Shown piece by piece: positions 50,426 to 63,410 of a stretch of DNA of 64,000 nucleotides. The notes beneath the pieces were generated by a model, which did no database searches, was not told where the DNA came from, and worked only from the letters and a program-made list of their open reading frames with translations. Location: NCBI GenBank assembly GCA_029783825.1, contig JAREIK010000375.1, forward strand, positions 154,637 through 218,636, in the 5' to 3' direction. Source of the DNA: Sapria himalayana (Eukaryota; Streptophyta; Magnoliopsida; Malpighiales; Rafflesiaceae). Every line of letters starts with the position of its first letter. The stretch's first letter is position 1. Made by a program: the position numbers and the translations under genes.

Positions 50426-50902
50426 TATATATCTATCTATCTATCTATCTCTCTCTCTAACTATCTATCTATCTATTTGTGTTTATATCTATGTGTCTAT
50501 CTATCTATCTATTTATCTATCTATCTAAATATCTTTATATCTATCTATTTGACAATATATTATCTATCTATCTATATATATTTATCTATCTGTTTGTCTA
50601 TTTATCTACTTATCTATATATCTATCTATCTATCTATTTGTTTATCTATCTATTTATTTGTCTGTTTGTCTATATATTTGTCTGTCTATCTACGTGTATG
50701 CCTTTCTATCTATCTATTTATTTATTTATCTCTCTATATTTATCTATCTATATATCTATTTGTCTATCTGTCTATCTATATATCTATATATCTATCAATC
50801 TATCTATATATCAATAAATAAATAAATAAATATATATATATTATTTATATATTTATATATTTATCTATATATCTATTTATATACTTATCTATCTATTTAT
50901 CT

Positions 50903-51235
50903 AACTATAAGAAAAAGCCCAGGTGGCTTAAGAATAATCTCTATCTCTATAGGATTTTTTTTCTTCGCTAAAATATAATAACATCAGAATAATGATGAAA
51001 ATTATCCAAAGCTAAAGTGCTCGTCATAAAATATTAATGAGAAAATAATTGTCTACATATTTTTTATTGATGGAAATTCCCTAGTTATTATTTTTTTTTT
51101 CTCGCTAATTTTTATCATAATTAATAATAGTAATTAATATTTATTGACTCAATATATATAGATAATTCCCTAGCTAGATTAGCAATTGAAAATTCTCTAG
51201 CTATTTTCATTCCCAAGCTATTTTCACAATTTATT
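50903..51235 (-). repeat. CACTA C 3' terminus and subterminal region
   Basis: Motifs CTAAAGTGCTCGTC, TTCCCTAGCTAGATTAGC and TCTCTAGCTATTTTC. It aligns with 14874-18640 (hAT removed) and with the complement of 12440-12690. Confidence 0.8.
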
Positions 51236-51397
51236 TTACAAAAAATTTATTACATATTTTTATATTTTTATATTAAATTGAATAAAAATATATACTTTTA
51301 ATTATTTTTTATATTAACAAAAAGAAAAAGTAGTTCAGAAATTATTCTTATACAATTATTACATAATTAAAAAAACATAACATAGGTATATAATTAT

Positions 51398-51541
51398 TTA
51401 AAACAAATTTATCATCCTCATCATTAGTTGAAGCATTTGTGCTAGGCTCTCCTGCATGGTTTCTCTGCTGGAACAATGTGTCCTATCTGTCTCGTAAATG
51501 ATGCTAACTCTAATTCCATATAGCACTTCTGAAGTTGTTTT
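51398..51541 (-). pseudogene. CACTA second-gene C-terminal tail, distal copy in C
   Basis: The minus strand reads EVLYGIRVSIIYETDRTHCS and SRETMQESLAQMLQLMMRMI and then stops. It duplicates the tail at 53885-54020 within the same element, so the 3' part of C is present twice, about 2.5 kb apart. Confidence 0.65.
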
Positions 51542-51619
51542 GCATCTGATACTGCTCAGGAAAATTATTTTAAACTTCCTCGACAACATTATTATCAACA
51601 CTAAAATCATTAATTAAAG

Positions 51620-53750
51620 TCACAATATTAAAAACTAATGAAAGGCACACTCTAAACACAAAACAAAAGCAAACAGACGTTAAGGAAATATTACTTAATT
51701 TCTAGATGCACCGTATGACCAGATCCAACAAACTAAAGCATCTACCTCGAGGTTTATTTCCCAATTTCAACCACTTTACTAATACCTTTTTCATTATTTT
51801 CAAGGGTTACTGCTGCTTATATGAAATAGTTATGAAAAAAATAAACAGAAAGAAAACTAATAAAGAAATAACAAATCAAAAAACTATTTAAATAATATAG
51901 TGTAGCCAGAAGAAGTTACTAGAAGCATATAAAAAATGAGAACCAGTATTCAATGAGAAATCAAATCAAGCTATTTTTCCCGGAGACAGGTTCCTAGGTC
52001 TGAGTCCAACACCATCTTTTTCCCTTTAGTATTAAGGATCAAGACACTCGCTGGAGCCTCCAAGCATGCGACTCCGACCCCATCAACTAATCATTTTATT
52101 ATTCAGAGACACCACACTTGTCTGTCCCATGTTTTCATAATGAAGACTAATTATTTCTTCACCATATCCAAACTCGATGAAATGATACACAACCTGATTA
52201 TCAACTTGTTTTTTTAACAATAATTACTAACACATGAAAATAATATAACACCCAAGTAAGGTGAATACAGAGTTAGCATCAAAATCAAATGAGAATCAGC
52301 TAGCAAAAACTAGAGCAAAATGGAAGACAAAGAGGGAGCTTTAACTTGTCCTCATGCATCCTTGTTGTTGTATTTGATCAACCAGCACCATCATCAAAGG
52401 GACACCTTAATAACCAAACAAACACAAGCAACAAGCCCAAAACTGGAAGGTGGTTGGCACCAATTGTGTTGGCTTGTAGTAAAGGAATATCTGCATTCTT
52501 CTAGTCTAATCCTCCCTCCTCTTCTTGGTGTAGGTTCAAAGTGTATCAATTTAAGCTCAAACTGCATCAATTTTAAGGCCACATTCATAACTTTTTAAGG
52601 TTCAACAAACAAAATATCATTTCACAGCAAAAACATTTCAAAAAACAAAATAAAAAATCAAAAACAAAATAAAATCAAACCAAAGCAAAATCAAATCAAA
52701 ATTTTGTTCATGGCCCCAATTGTAGCCATCCATTATAAACTGGTGAGCTCGAGCAATAAGTTGTAGATTATTTGTTTAGTTAAACTAGTCAGAGATGTCC
52801 TGCTGAAGGCGGATGGCACGAGTTGATGTGAAGGAAAAGTAGAAGTGGGTTCTAATTTCTGACTCAACCAAGGAAGTCAAAAAAAAAAAAATAATCAAAC
52901 AGATTAGTGAAAAACTTCCAGACGTTAGCATTGCCATACTTCCATAGGCACTCATCATAAATCTATAAACTTAGTGATCTATCGACTTTCATTATTGCCT
53001 CTTAGGATTGTGATCTGCTGTGGATAGCTCACTTGAGAGCCACTAGGAGTGAGGACCGTCTCGAATGAATAATATCCATGATCAACATAATTCTACATCC
53101 AACTTAACGTCTGAGACAACACACTTTTTTTTAATGAAAGCAAATAATCATTGGTTAGGTTAGTTGGCCAAGCAAAGAACAAACCAATATCAGAACAATG
53201 ATACAACCAAATAAATCTTCTTTTGTTTAGCTACACATAGGCAAAAAACATGCGCCCATAAGCTTCTCATTGTTCCTTCTTAATGACGTGAGGAGATAAG
53301 ATTTTTGAGACTACAAATCCAGTGAAAGAGTTGTATTGGAGTAGCTCTTTCAACTTATCATCGCATATTATTCTCCACCTATCTTATGGATCATTAAAAA
53401 AAACAAGAATATTTAATAATTAATTGAAATTAAAGAATAGCACCATGGATTCTCATTGGGGCGAGGTGAAGATGATAGATGATGGTATACCTATATATTA
53501 TTTTCATTTATATAGTCTCACATCTTCTTTACAACATAAGAACGAGATAATGCATCATCATTAGTACCAAAAAATTTTATGAGAGTATATGAAAGAGGAA
53601 TAGGAAGCCAAAAATCCAGAAGTTTTTTTCTTCTCTTATATCCCTCTCGGCTTTGATTCATCATCCGAAGCTGTGAAGTAATAATATTTATATAGACACA
53701 TTACAAATTGACTTCACCATGACATATTTAACCCTAAAAAACTTTTCCAT
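51620..53750 (-). other. CACTA C insert between two 3' tails; coding-like fragments
   Basis: Minus-strand stretches look like exons but are unidentified: near 52225-52095 (VDNQVVYHFIEFGYGEEIIS), 53090-52985 ([20 protein letters not shown]) and 53390-53270 (WRIICDDKLKELLQYNSFTG). The open frames at 52320-52598 have no recognisable motif. This is probably DNA captured from one or more genes, now decayed. Confidence 0.4.
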
Positions 53751-53879
53751 GTCTCATATTTTTCCTCCCTTTTCTTCGATTCATTATTCTTTAAAATAAA
53801 CAAAAACCAAAAATACTTTAAAAATAATTCTTATGCAAAAGTTTCATGGTTAAAACAAAAACATAATATAGTTTTATCA

Positions 53880-55800
53880 TCATTTAAAACAAAATTATCC
53901 TCATAATTAGTCGGAGCATTTGTGTTAGCCTCTCCTGCATGGTTTCGCTGCTGGAACTCGGAATGCTATCTATCGCGTTAAGTCCACTAACTATGACTCC
54001 ATATAGGACATCTACTGTTGCATAACAATCTTACTTTCTTTCATCTCATCATTCACTTCTTTCATTTCCTACATTTCTTCCTTCAAATGAGCAATCTGAT
54101 CATCTTTCTCTTCTTTCATTTCCTGCATTTCTTCCTTAAATTAAGTAATCTGCTCATCCTTCTCTTTCATTTCTATTTCCATTACTTCAAAATGTTAATT
54201 TGTTTCTATTATTTGTTGTTCAACCACCTCATCCACCACTAATATGACAGAGAAATTAGAAGCATGACTACTACAATAAAATGCCACTCCCTTCGAGTTG
54301 ATGCCATATACTCGCCGCTTCTTCTAACCTCATATGGTCTTCTAACAGATATGATCATAGTCAATTGGTTGAAGATCCATAGAACTCTTAATTCATCGAG
54401 AAGTAGCTATCATGCATTTCTCCATGAGTTCTTGTGATATAACAAAAAAAATATTGTTCTAGATATACTAAAATATATCTAATATTTTTTATTCCACACA
54501 ACCTTCAAAATTTATAGTAGTATTCTAAAAATTTATTACTATTATTGATTCTTACAGCAATCATTTGAGACTTATTGTCAACAAGCTATCCATCCACTTT
54601 CTTCACATGCATCTTCCTAAAAATCTCATAAAAATTAGGATCTAGACCCAATTCTCCAGCCTAAATTATGTATTTATTAAGTCAAAAATTAAAAAAATAT
54701 TAGAAAATTTTAGCTAAAATAATTAAACCATGCACAAATTTGATTTATTTGGACTATTATGCCAACTACTAAATATATAAATGTTTAAAACTTATAAATT
54801 ATACCAAATTCTAAAGCATGCTCAATGCTTGACTTTGACCCTCTTGTGCGGTGAGACATTCCTATACCTGGTCCTGCTACCTCAGTTCGTTAGTTTTTGC
54901 TATCTCTGATTTTTTCTTCACATCTGGCTCCTCCCAATATTTAAGCCACTCGGGCCACTCATCATTGGGTATAAAATTAGGCCTATATTTAAGAATCTTT
55001 AATTTATGGACAAATTTTGAGTACTGTTCAACAACTTTGCTTTCTCACAATGACTTTATATGTCCAACAAATTTGGGTGCCCATGTGCATTGATTCTATA
55101 TATAGAAAATTAAAAAAATTGTATTAAAAACAAGAAAATAATTATTTAATGCTTGAATAATAGCCAACATAATAGTTAACTAATTAGATAATTAATTTTC
55201 AATGCTTTTGTTTATTTGTTTTTATTTGAAAGTCATTAAAGTTAGTATTTCTTATCGATTCAGAAACTTTCTTCCACGAGAATACTTTGATATCACCCAT
55301 TTTCTTGAAAGATTTTGTAATTATAGCTGAACACTTGTGAGATGAAATGAAACTATAAAAATAAAAAAATAACATTTAAAACAAGCAAATCATACCTATA
55401 TTTAAAAACAAAACCACTAACAGGAACATCATAATTTTTAATTCAAGTAATATTTACATATTTCTTATACCTCCTATACACAATCTCTATGACTAACTTA
55501 TAATTGAATGCATAGGAAGGCACAATATTTGATGATGTCAATGGTGCTGTAAATGAGGGAACTATCAGTGTAAAATGTGGCATAGAAGATGGTGATGGAT
55601 TAAAAGTGTGTGCAGGAGGCACAATGGGTGGTGACCTTATATCTGATAAAGGTGATGGTAAAGGTATCAATGATGGTGATGGTGATGGAGATGATGATGG
55701 TGATGTTGAAGTATGGACATGGTAGGTATGAGATGGTACTGCTGTACAACATAGAACAAATAATAGATATATAATAAACATCAGTAATGGATTTCAACAA
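53880..55800 (-). pseudogene. CACTA second gene (Transposase_24-like), element C
   Basis: Leftward order: exon 1 (about 55781-55460) is Pro/Ser/His-rich (PSSSPSPSPSLIPLPSPLSD) and ends at a GTAAATAT donor. Exon 2 (about 55320-55237) reads TKSFKKMGDIKVFSWKKVSE. Exon 3 (about 55105-54790) reads RPNFIPNDEWPEWLKYWEEP and KKKSEIAKTNELR, the best match to the Transposase_24 pattern RPxxIPxxxWxxLxxYW with SexxKxNR. Further exons lead to a coiled coil (about 54180-54030) built of repeated KDEQI/KEEMQEMKE units. The tail GVIVSGLNAIDSIPSSSSET lies at 54020-53885. Stops are present. The gene product would act with the TNP2 transposase at element ends. Confidence 0.75.
54030..54190 (-). repeat. Coiled-coil coding tandem repeat in the CACTA second gene
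   Basis: On the minus strand about two copies of a ~60-bp unit encode KEEKDDQIAHLKEEM-like heptads. The parallel region in D is 25340-25150. Confidence 0.55.
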
Positions 55801-55849
55801 AATATAGAAAGTCTTTGAAACTATAATACTCTAATACAATTATAAAATT

Positions 55850-58440
55850 TAATTATTGACATCACTATCATTCTCTAATGGATCTTCTGACATTTCATCT
55901 GATTCTGATGGAAGTTCCAACTCATCTTCAGATAGAAAAAGGAACATCTTCAATTTCTATTTGGTCACCATTTCAGTCACATTAGTTTTCTAGATCTTCA
56001 TCTACATGCACATGCTCAATATTATTTAAGTCATCTTCTGGAAATGCAGTTCAACAGCTAAGTTTGCACTTCTTTTTGAGATGTTGGTACTTCAAAATTT
56101 GACCGAGCTTTAATTTTGCAAATAGCCCAAGTCACTCTTATCACGAGATAAACTCGATATGTACAATAATATACTTGAGTGGCTTGAACTGCCATAATAA
56201 ATGGCTCATATCGATTAAATCTATGTTTATGGTTAACATCCACTAGCTTATAATCCAATGAATCTTTGTACCCCCATTTTGTGTATGATCAAACCACTCA
56301 CATCTTAAAAAATACAATCTTGTTATTTTTGAGTATAGGATACTCCAACTCAATAACTTATGTGAGTTAACCATTATAATCAATCTCATTACACTATAAC
56401 TTGAGCCTTTAATGCATACACTACTATTCATAGTTACTTTAGAAGAATTGTGTCATTTGTGTGAAATTTATATTTATTGATAAAATACCCATGATAGGTT
56501 GCCACATATCTAAATGGGCTTTTACTTAGATTCAGTATTAATATGTTGGAATCTTCATTTGAAGGATCATTTGTCTGTTGCATAAATTCAACAAATTATG
56601 TTAAATACTAAAAGATACTAATAAATCAAATAATTCATAAAATTAAAGCTTAAGAATTTTCACATAGTTCTTGAACCAATTTGCAAATTCTGTTTCTAGC
56701 ATAGAATCGACCTCATGGCTGGAAATGGTTGGTTGCCTATGTTTTAACTACTCAACATAAACACTGCACAAATTAAATGGAGGGAGAACAATGGATATCA
56801 AATTTTAATTAAATATATTTAGGACAAAATTAAACTATGATTAAACTTCAACCATTTTGGATATACATACTCAATAAATGGTGCAACCTCCTCACAAATA
56901 AGTAAAACATAGCTCTAAGTTGTGTTGTACTCTTCATCTATCATACATATTTTCTTTGCTCTTCCAAATGCTCTTCTATGGTGCTTGAAAATAGATAGAT
57001 TTCCAAGATTCATCTTCTACCAGCACACAACCTTCATCATTCAGAGGCACATTTCTATTCTTTGTATTGACATGATCCTCAAAATAATAAGAACAAAAAG
57101 ATGATGCTTCTTCTACTAAATATGCATTGCAAATTGAACCTTCAACTTTTGTCTTGTTTCTATTATTCAATTTCAACTTATGAAGATACCTACAACCATT
57201 ATGTTAGGTTTCAATTTAATCAAATAACAATATTAATTTATGCTTGAAATAATAAAACATAGCTACTTATATTTATTTACCTCTCAAAAGGATACTCCCA
57301 TCTGTATTTCACTAGGCCGACTATCCTTGCTTCATATGCCAAATGGACTGATAAATGCTCTATTGAGTCATAAAAGTTGGGTGAGAATATCCATTCAAGC
57401 TTACAAAGAATGAGAGGTAAGTCATTCTCCAGTCTCACCATGTCAGCTATTTGATTGTGGTTGCAGTTATGTTTGAAGAACAAACTAAGTTCGGTAAAGA
57501 CCTTCCAACCACTTAGAGGAAGTATTTCACGCAAATCAATTGGTATTAATCATTGCATAAAACATGATAGATATGACTTTTTATTCCAAATAACTTAAAA
57601 TTCTTCATATCCACATCTGCCCATATTTGACACATATCCATCAAGATTTCAAATTTTTAACTCATTCACACAATGTCTGTCTTGCCTTCTTATCAAGTGT
57701 GTACAAGCTTTAGGGTATTTTTTGTAGCCTCATTTTGTTTGAATTTAGGATGCCGAGAATAATCATTCAACTCTTATCTGATTTAAAGTGTCTTTTGTTT
57801 TTTTATCTACATTAAGGACAGTGTTGAAAACATTGTCAAATACATTTTTTATATGCGTTACATCTAAGTTATGAAGAATAAATTGGCTTCCAATAGGGCA
57901 AGTCCAAAAAATACTGCATTTCATCTAGCCAAATATTTTGCATATTGGTCCATTAGTTCCAATAGCATCCATCTCGTGAACGAACAACTGGTGCAATTGC
58001 ATCACTATTTTGTTTTTTCAAAATGTAGTTTTATTTCTGTGGAATGGATGATTTGTAGGTAAAACCTTATGATGGTTATCAACCATGACTATTTACCACT
58101 GAATTTGAGGTAAATGCATCAAACTTTTCCATTAATAGGGCATGCAAATCATAGTGCAGTACTCCAACCAGACAATATTGAATAAGTAGGAAAATTACTA
58201 ACCATCCACATAATGGGGCCACCCACTTTATGAAATTTTGCTTTTTTGAGATGTCAGATGTATTCCTCCAATATATCATAAATGATTTAACTCATACTAT
58301 AAGAGGTTGTATGAAAACATCCATAATGTCTTTTGGATTTTTTTGCCCTTGAAGTAATTTTGACATAAACATATATTGCTACTTCATACACAACTATGGA
58401 GTCAAAGTATAAGATGTCACTATCATTGATCATGTTGAAT
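55850..58440 (-). pseudogene. CACTA TNP2-type transposase, 3' two-thirds (element C)
   Basis: Leftward from 58440: core TNP2 motifs in broken frames (KNPKDIMDVFIQPL, LSGWSTA, NHHKVLPTNHPFHRNKTTF, LPYW, HNLDVTHIKNVFDNVF, NVDKKTKDTLNQ). DUF4218 follows (57534-57277: LPLSGWKVFTELSLFFKHNC, LPLILCKLEWIF, HLSVHLAYEARIVG, YRWEYPFER; 57176-56976: KVEGSICNAYLVEEASSFCS). DUF4216 comes next (56431-56058: NSSVCIKGSSYS, DYKLVDVNHKHRFNRYEPFI, MAVQATQVYY), then an acidic tail to about 55855. The transposase-associated domain and TNP2 N-terminus are absent upstream of 58440. The same gene in A keeps exactly those parts and lacks the core. Stops and frameshifts are frequent. Confidence 0.88.
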
Positions 58441-58444
58441 ATTT

Positions 58445-61150
58445 GAAGGAGTAAGCTTCTCACTTCTCAATAAAATCAAAGACCAAAATTTCTACTATAA
58501 TTCAACTCAATCTTTGCATATTAAAATAAATAGGATATAAAAAATTAATGGAATGAAGAGCCAATTCAAGAACTCTTGGCTAATTAATTAATAAAGAAAT
58601 TAGACATGAACAAAAACATATTTGGGACTATAAACATTCATACAAAGTATTCAACTAGAAAACATAGATGTGAAGCAAACTACAATTATAGATTTCTAGC
58701 TTTACAAATCTGGACTGATTAGAGATACAAAAAACTACAGACATTAACATTAACATAATTTGTGTAAAATTGAAATCAAAAGATTGTTTGGTAAAGAAAA
58801 CGTACATACACATCAATTAATACCTAATCAATATGAAGGATGGGAACTTATTAATTTAGCAAAAATTATAGATATGTTCATCACTATATATATAGTTTTC
58901 AATTAAATATATTAAAAAAAAGCTAAATTTTGGCAAGAGCAGCCCGAGAGGGCTATTTTTTTACAATGCCCAATTAGTTAATGAGTAAATCAACCAAATG
59001 GTCACATCACTTTTTTAAAAGCCTTCTAAAATAGGGTTAATTAATTTCATCAAACAATTACATGGCTATATTTGCAAATAACTTAAAAAATCTTTTAATA
59101 TACTCATATTTTAATTTAAACCAAGCTAAAAAGTTGCAAAATATAATGACAAAAAATAAAATGATACACATAAATACAAACAAAAAAACTATACATACAT
59201 ACCATATGTTTGTGTGTGCATGTGTGTATCATATATCAAGAGTATAATCATCAGCACAAACAAATTTATTTACATATGCTAAATCTAAAATAGTTGAAAA
59301 GAAAAAAATTAAAAGGAAAACATACAAGAGTATCATATATCAAGAGTATTATATTATGACATTAATAATAATTTTTGATTTTTGTTTATCATTAATTTTT
59401 TATTGCTAATTGTTGAATTTATAAAAAAATATACTTATAGAATAACATTAAATCTAAAATATCCCACAAATATAAAAGATATTTTTTCATATGGAGATTT
59501 ATGATCCAATAAAAAATTTTAATTAATAAACTTTACCTTGATATATTGATTCTCAGTAATAATCTCAGAATCAACATTAGATCATAGTCAAATTGTTGAA
59601 AATCATTAGTTGATGACGTGTTGCATCTTGTTTGATTTTTTTTTGTTTTTATTTAGTTGTACAATATTATTTTTGATCATTTCTAATTTTTTATATGTGT
59701 GATAAAAAATTGGCAAGTGTTTTGTGTAAAAAAGTATATTAGTATACATGTTTCATTATAAACAAAAAAAATGCGCATGTAAAGTAAACATAGACTACAT
59801 TAAATAAACGACCTCACACGCATCACACATCTACTACATTGGATACATATACTATATGCACATTTTTTTAAAAAAGAATTGTATCCTCTATTAGTAATCA
59901 AATTATCTATCATATTACTCATGTTAACATTATATAATGATGGAACAATTATTTATTATAAATGTATTCACAAAATATGACACCATGCATGGCAGTGTGC
60001 TTTGAGAATGCATGGTATCTTGCTCTTCTTTGAATTTAAAAAATTACAGTACCTTACTCCTCTTTTCCCCTTGTTAGTATTTTATTCGTCCTCTTTTACT
60101 ATTATTCTTTGATTTTAAGAGCTAGCACACTTTCTGTTGAATTGACATCCATTAAACATTAAAAAAATCATTAAAAGAAAAAAACTTCACACTTCCAATT
60201 TTTCGTTAACACACAAGAACTCAACAAAAAAGCACCAATTAGATCACTATCAATTTTAAATTTGCAAAACTCATTACTAATTTTTAATTAAATTATAATG
60301 AAAATAAACAAATAAAATACATATAGAGAAAGAGATAGAGAGAGAAATGTTCTTTGTTTGATATGTAGAGATGGCCAGATGGGGGGAGAGATGAATCATA
60401 AACGAAAAAAATTAGAAAACGAAATTATTTTATATTTAACCATAAATTATATTATTCCATAAATAAATACATTTATGGTTAATAATTAAAGAAATTTTTA
60501 AGGTTATTTTTTATAATAATTTTTATAAATTAATAAAATAAATTTCAATAATAAAATCTTAATTTATGGTTATAACAATGAAAAAATAAATAATATTACT
60601 AATAACCATGAAAACAATTTATTAGTAAATAATTTTCATATTATTTTATTTATTAAAAAACATATTATTTAATATAACCATTGATAAATTGCATAAATGT
60701 ATAACAAATACACAATTTATAACATCTCAATTAAAAAATAAATAATCAAGTAAATAATGAATAAGTGACATATCAATAATATTCAAATAAATAATAAAAT
60801 AACTGACCATAAAAAAGATATAATCATAACATTGTCCAAAAAAATAAAAATAAAATTTAATTACTTAAAAATATAACTCATTAAAATAAGACGGCAAATA
60901 AATCCATTAATAAAAAAAACAAAAGTAACCAAATTTGAACTTGTATATTACTATAGCAAATGGTTTATCATATTGTACAATGTGTATGCATTATAGAGAT
61001 AACTAATAATTTATCATATTACTATAATAAATGATTTATCAACTTATATATTTACTTAAAAATATACCTCTATGATATATCAGTTCTTCATATGATATAC
61101 ATTATAGAGATAATCTCTCATGTATGCATACAAGCATCATATTGCACATA
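58445..61150. other. AT-rich interior of CACTA C, no gene
   Basis: No coding signal is seen. A short GA-rich patch near 60322-60350 may be the remnant of the purine tract seen in B. The AT tandem array of A and B is not present here. Confidence 0.5.
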
Positions 61151-61199
61151 ACTATTATCTTAGTTGCACATTTATATTAAAGTATACACTTTTATAGAT

Positions 61200-61533
61200 A
61201 ATGGCATATGATTATATAAATATACAAGTGTTTAGATATAATGTTGTGTTTATATATATGTTGTGTTTAAATATTAGTATACACTTTTATAATGTTTTGT
61301 TTAAATACAAGTGTTATATATATATAAATTAATATATGTAATACTTTTATAAATATTATTTAGTATATATATCACATTTATTTAAAAATTATAAATATTA
61401 TATATTTATATATAAATTTATATGGTATTTAAATGTTTACAAATATGTATAAACATTTTATATGTTATATAAAATATTATATAAATGAATAGTTTTATGT
61501 AAATGTTGTATAAATATTTATAAACAATTATAC

Positions 61534-61571
<38 letters not shown>

Positions 61572-62110
61572 TTAACATTATATTTTTATATAAACATATC
61601 AAAGTTTATATATAATGTAATATGTTTATATATATTAAAGTATAGACATTTTTTAATAATGTCATATCATAATATAAATGTATAAAAGTATATATATAAA
61701 GTTATCTATTTATAATATTTTTGGAGACAATCAAAACAGAACCCATAAACATTGAGTTTGTTTTTTCTTAAATTACAGAAGTAGAAAACATTAAGCACAA
61801 TTATTTTTTCTTAAGTTACAGAAGCATAAAACAATATGCATACATTTAGTATTTGAAATCCATAAAATCTTAAAAAATTAAATAGTAAAAGAACATAGTT
61901 TACACTAACAATTTTTTGTTTCATTAACGGTGGAAAGTCAAAATCATATTAGTGATGTGAAAATAGAAGAAAGAATAAAAAAAATTGGGAGAAAATTAAA
62001 AAAAATTAAAACCGAATATTCTGTATAAACCAACCTCCGTCAGTGGTAATCAAATTGAGAGAGATAGAGAAATGTATATAGTATTTTGAAGGAGAAGAGT
62101 AATAACAATC
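61200..62110 (-). other. CACTA C 5' interior homologous to B
   Basis: It aligns with 37660-38510, including TTTATAATATTTTTGGAGAC. It contains a (TG)n run at about 61539-61567 absent from B. Confidence 0.7.
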
Positions 62111-62115
62111 TTACC

Positions 62116-62190
62116 TGATAACAGAAAGATGTATGGCCCATAGGTTGCTTCCATATTCTTATTTTGTTTCTCCTCACTTCCTCTTCGAAA
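62116..62190 (-). promoter_or_regulatory. Conserved CACTA leader exon with splice donor (C)
   Basis: The minus strand reads ...CTGTTATCAG followed by GTAAGATTG, a near-consensus plant 5' splice site, at the same position as in B (38536). It is probably the first untranslated exon of the transposon transcript. Confidence 0.45.
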
Positions 62191-62199
62191 GATATAAAA

Positions 62200-63410
62200 A
62201 ATGTTTTAAGTGCTTGAATACTTCAGTGTTTTTTTTCACAAAAACTATAAATAAAAATATGGATGTAAATATATTGAAAAAAAAAGAGACAAAAATATAA
62301 AAGTAAACTAAAATAAAAAAAATTAAATTTTAAATAAAAAATTGAAATATATTTTTATTTAACCATAAATGATAATATTTCATGAATAAATAAAATAATA
62401 TTATATTATAATAAAGTATTTCATATATATATATAAAGTTTATATATTTTTAAGAATTCAAAAAAAATTATGAATATAATATGAAATAATTATAAAGGCT
62501 TAAAATTGCATATTATTTGATATAATTTATAATTTATAAAATTCCAAAAATTACTTAAAATGAGAAGATCAATAAAAAATATATATTTATTATTTTAATA
62601 AAAATGGAATATTATAAGTTAATAGTAAAGATTTTACTAAATTGATTAATTCTTATAAATTTTAGTTGGGACAAAAAATAAAATTTGAATTCAAATTAGC
62701 TTAGGGTCAATTTGGTATTATTTTTCAAAAATGTTGTAATATTGTAAATAATTTTAAGTATTTTTATGACACAAATTTCATTAGTAATATTGTAAATAAA
62801 TCTTTGGAAACCCTAAAAAAATACTTGAAGTGTTCTTTTAATAACCAGACTGAGTTATTTATTTTTTAAATCATCAAATATTTTTTGTTGTAATTAAAAC
62901 ATACATGTATTATTTTAAAATAGCAATTTATTTTCTTTTAAATTTTTAAAAAAATTTGAATTTTTTTTATAATTCAAAAATTTCATAATTTTTTGTAAAT
63001 ATTTTTTTAAAAGATTTCTATAATCATATAAATATATATTTTTTACTTTAAATAATATAAATATTTACTTGTTTATTTGTTAATTCAGATATTTTATATA
63101 TTTTTTTATTTAATCATACAATTAAATATTTTAGTTTATTAGTAGTAATTTTTATGAATGTTCATTTATCAATAAAAATATCTTAAAAAATGATTATAAT
63201 TATATAATTAATTATTTAATGTTTTTTAATAGAAATATTTAATATCATAATTAAATATTTCAAAAAAATAAATTATATAATTTTTTAAATATTTTATAAA
63301 CATAAAAATATATATTTTAGTCTTTATTAATGTAATTTTTTTTTCATATTTATATATATTTGAAATTATTTTTTAATAATATCCTATTTTTATAATTATA
63401 TGAGGAGAAT
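62200..63410. other. AT-rich 5' part of CACTA C, no gene
   Basis: Poly-A/T-rich, partly alignable with 38640-39550 of B. There is nothing coding. Confidence 0.6.

Larger units (their letters stand above)
40064..50902 (-). repeat. CTAT (GATA on minus) tetranucleotide array 3 (10.8 kb)
   Basis: An imperfect (CTAT)n array with CTGT, CAAT and TTTA variants and (TA)n runs (for example about 44908-44960, 46551-46601, 46652-46687). The left edge is the CACTA B 5' terminus and the right edge is the CACTA C 3' terminus. All plus-strand frames here are LSIY-type repeat translations with no start, domain or end logic. Confidence 0.95.

Noticed and set aside
12691..50902. GATA arrays as evidence of a sex chromosome (Bkm-type repeats)
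   Set aside because: GATA enrichment on sex chromosomes is known in some lineages, but nothing in this window links it to sex determination.
50903..50905. Exact 3-bp target duplication for CACTA C
   Set aside because: The 5' terminus near 63915 is too eroded to fix the outer base, so a duplication cannot be claimed.
52320..52598. A 92-codon frame starting MEDKEGALTCPHAS as a gene
   Set aside because: No recognisable motif, an overlapping frame of similar quality exists on the other strand, and it lies in decayed CACTA interior.
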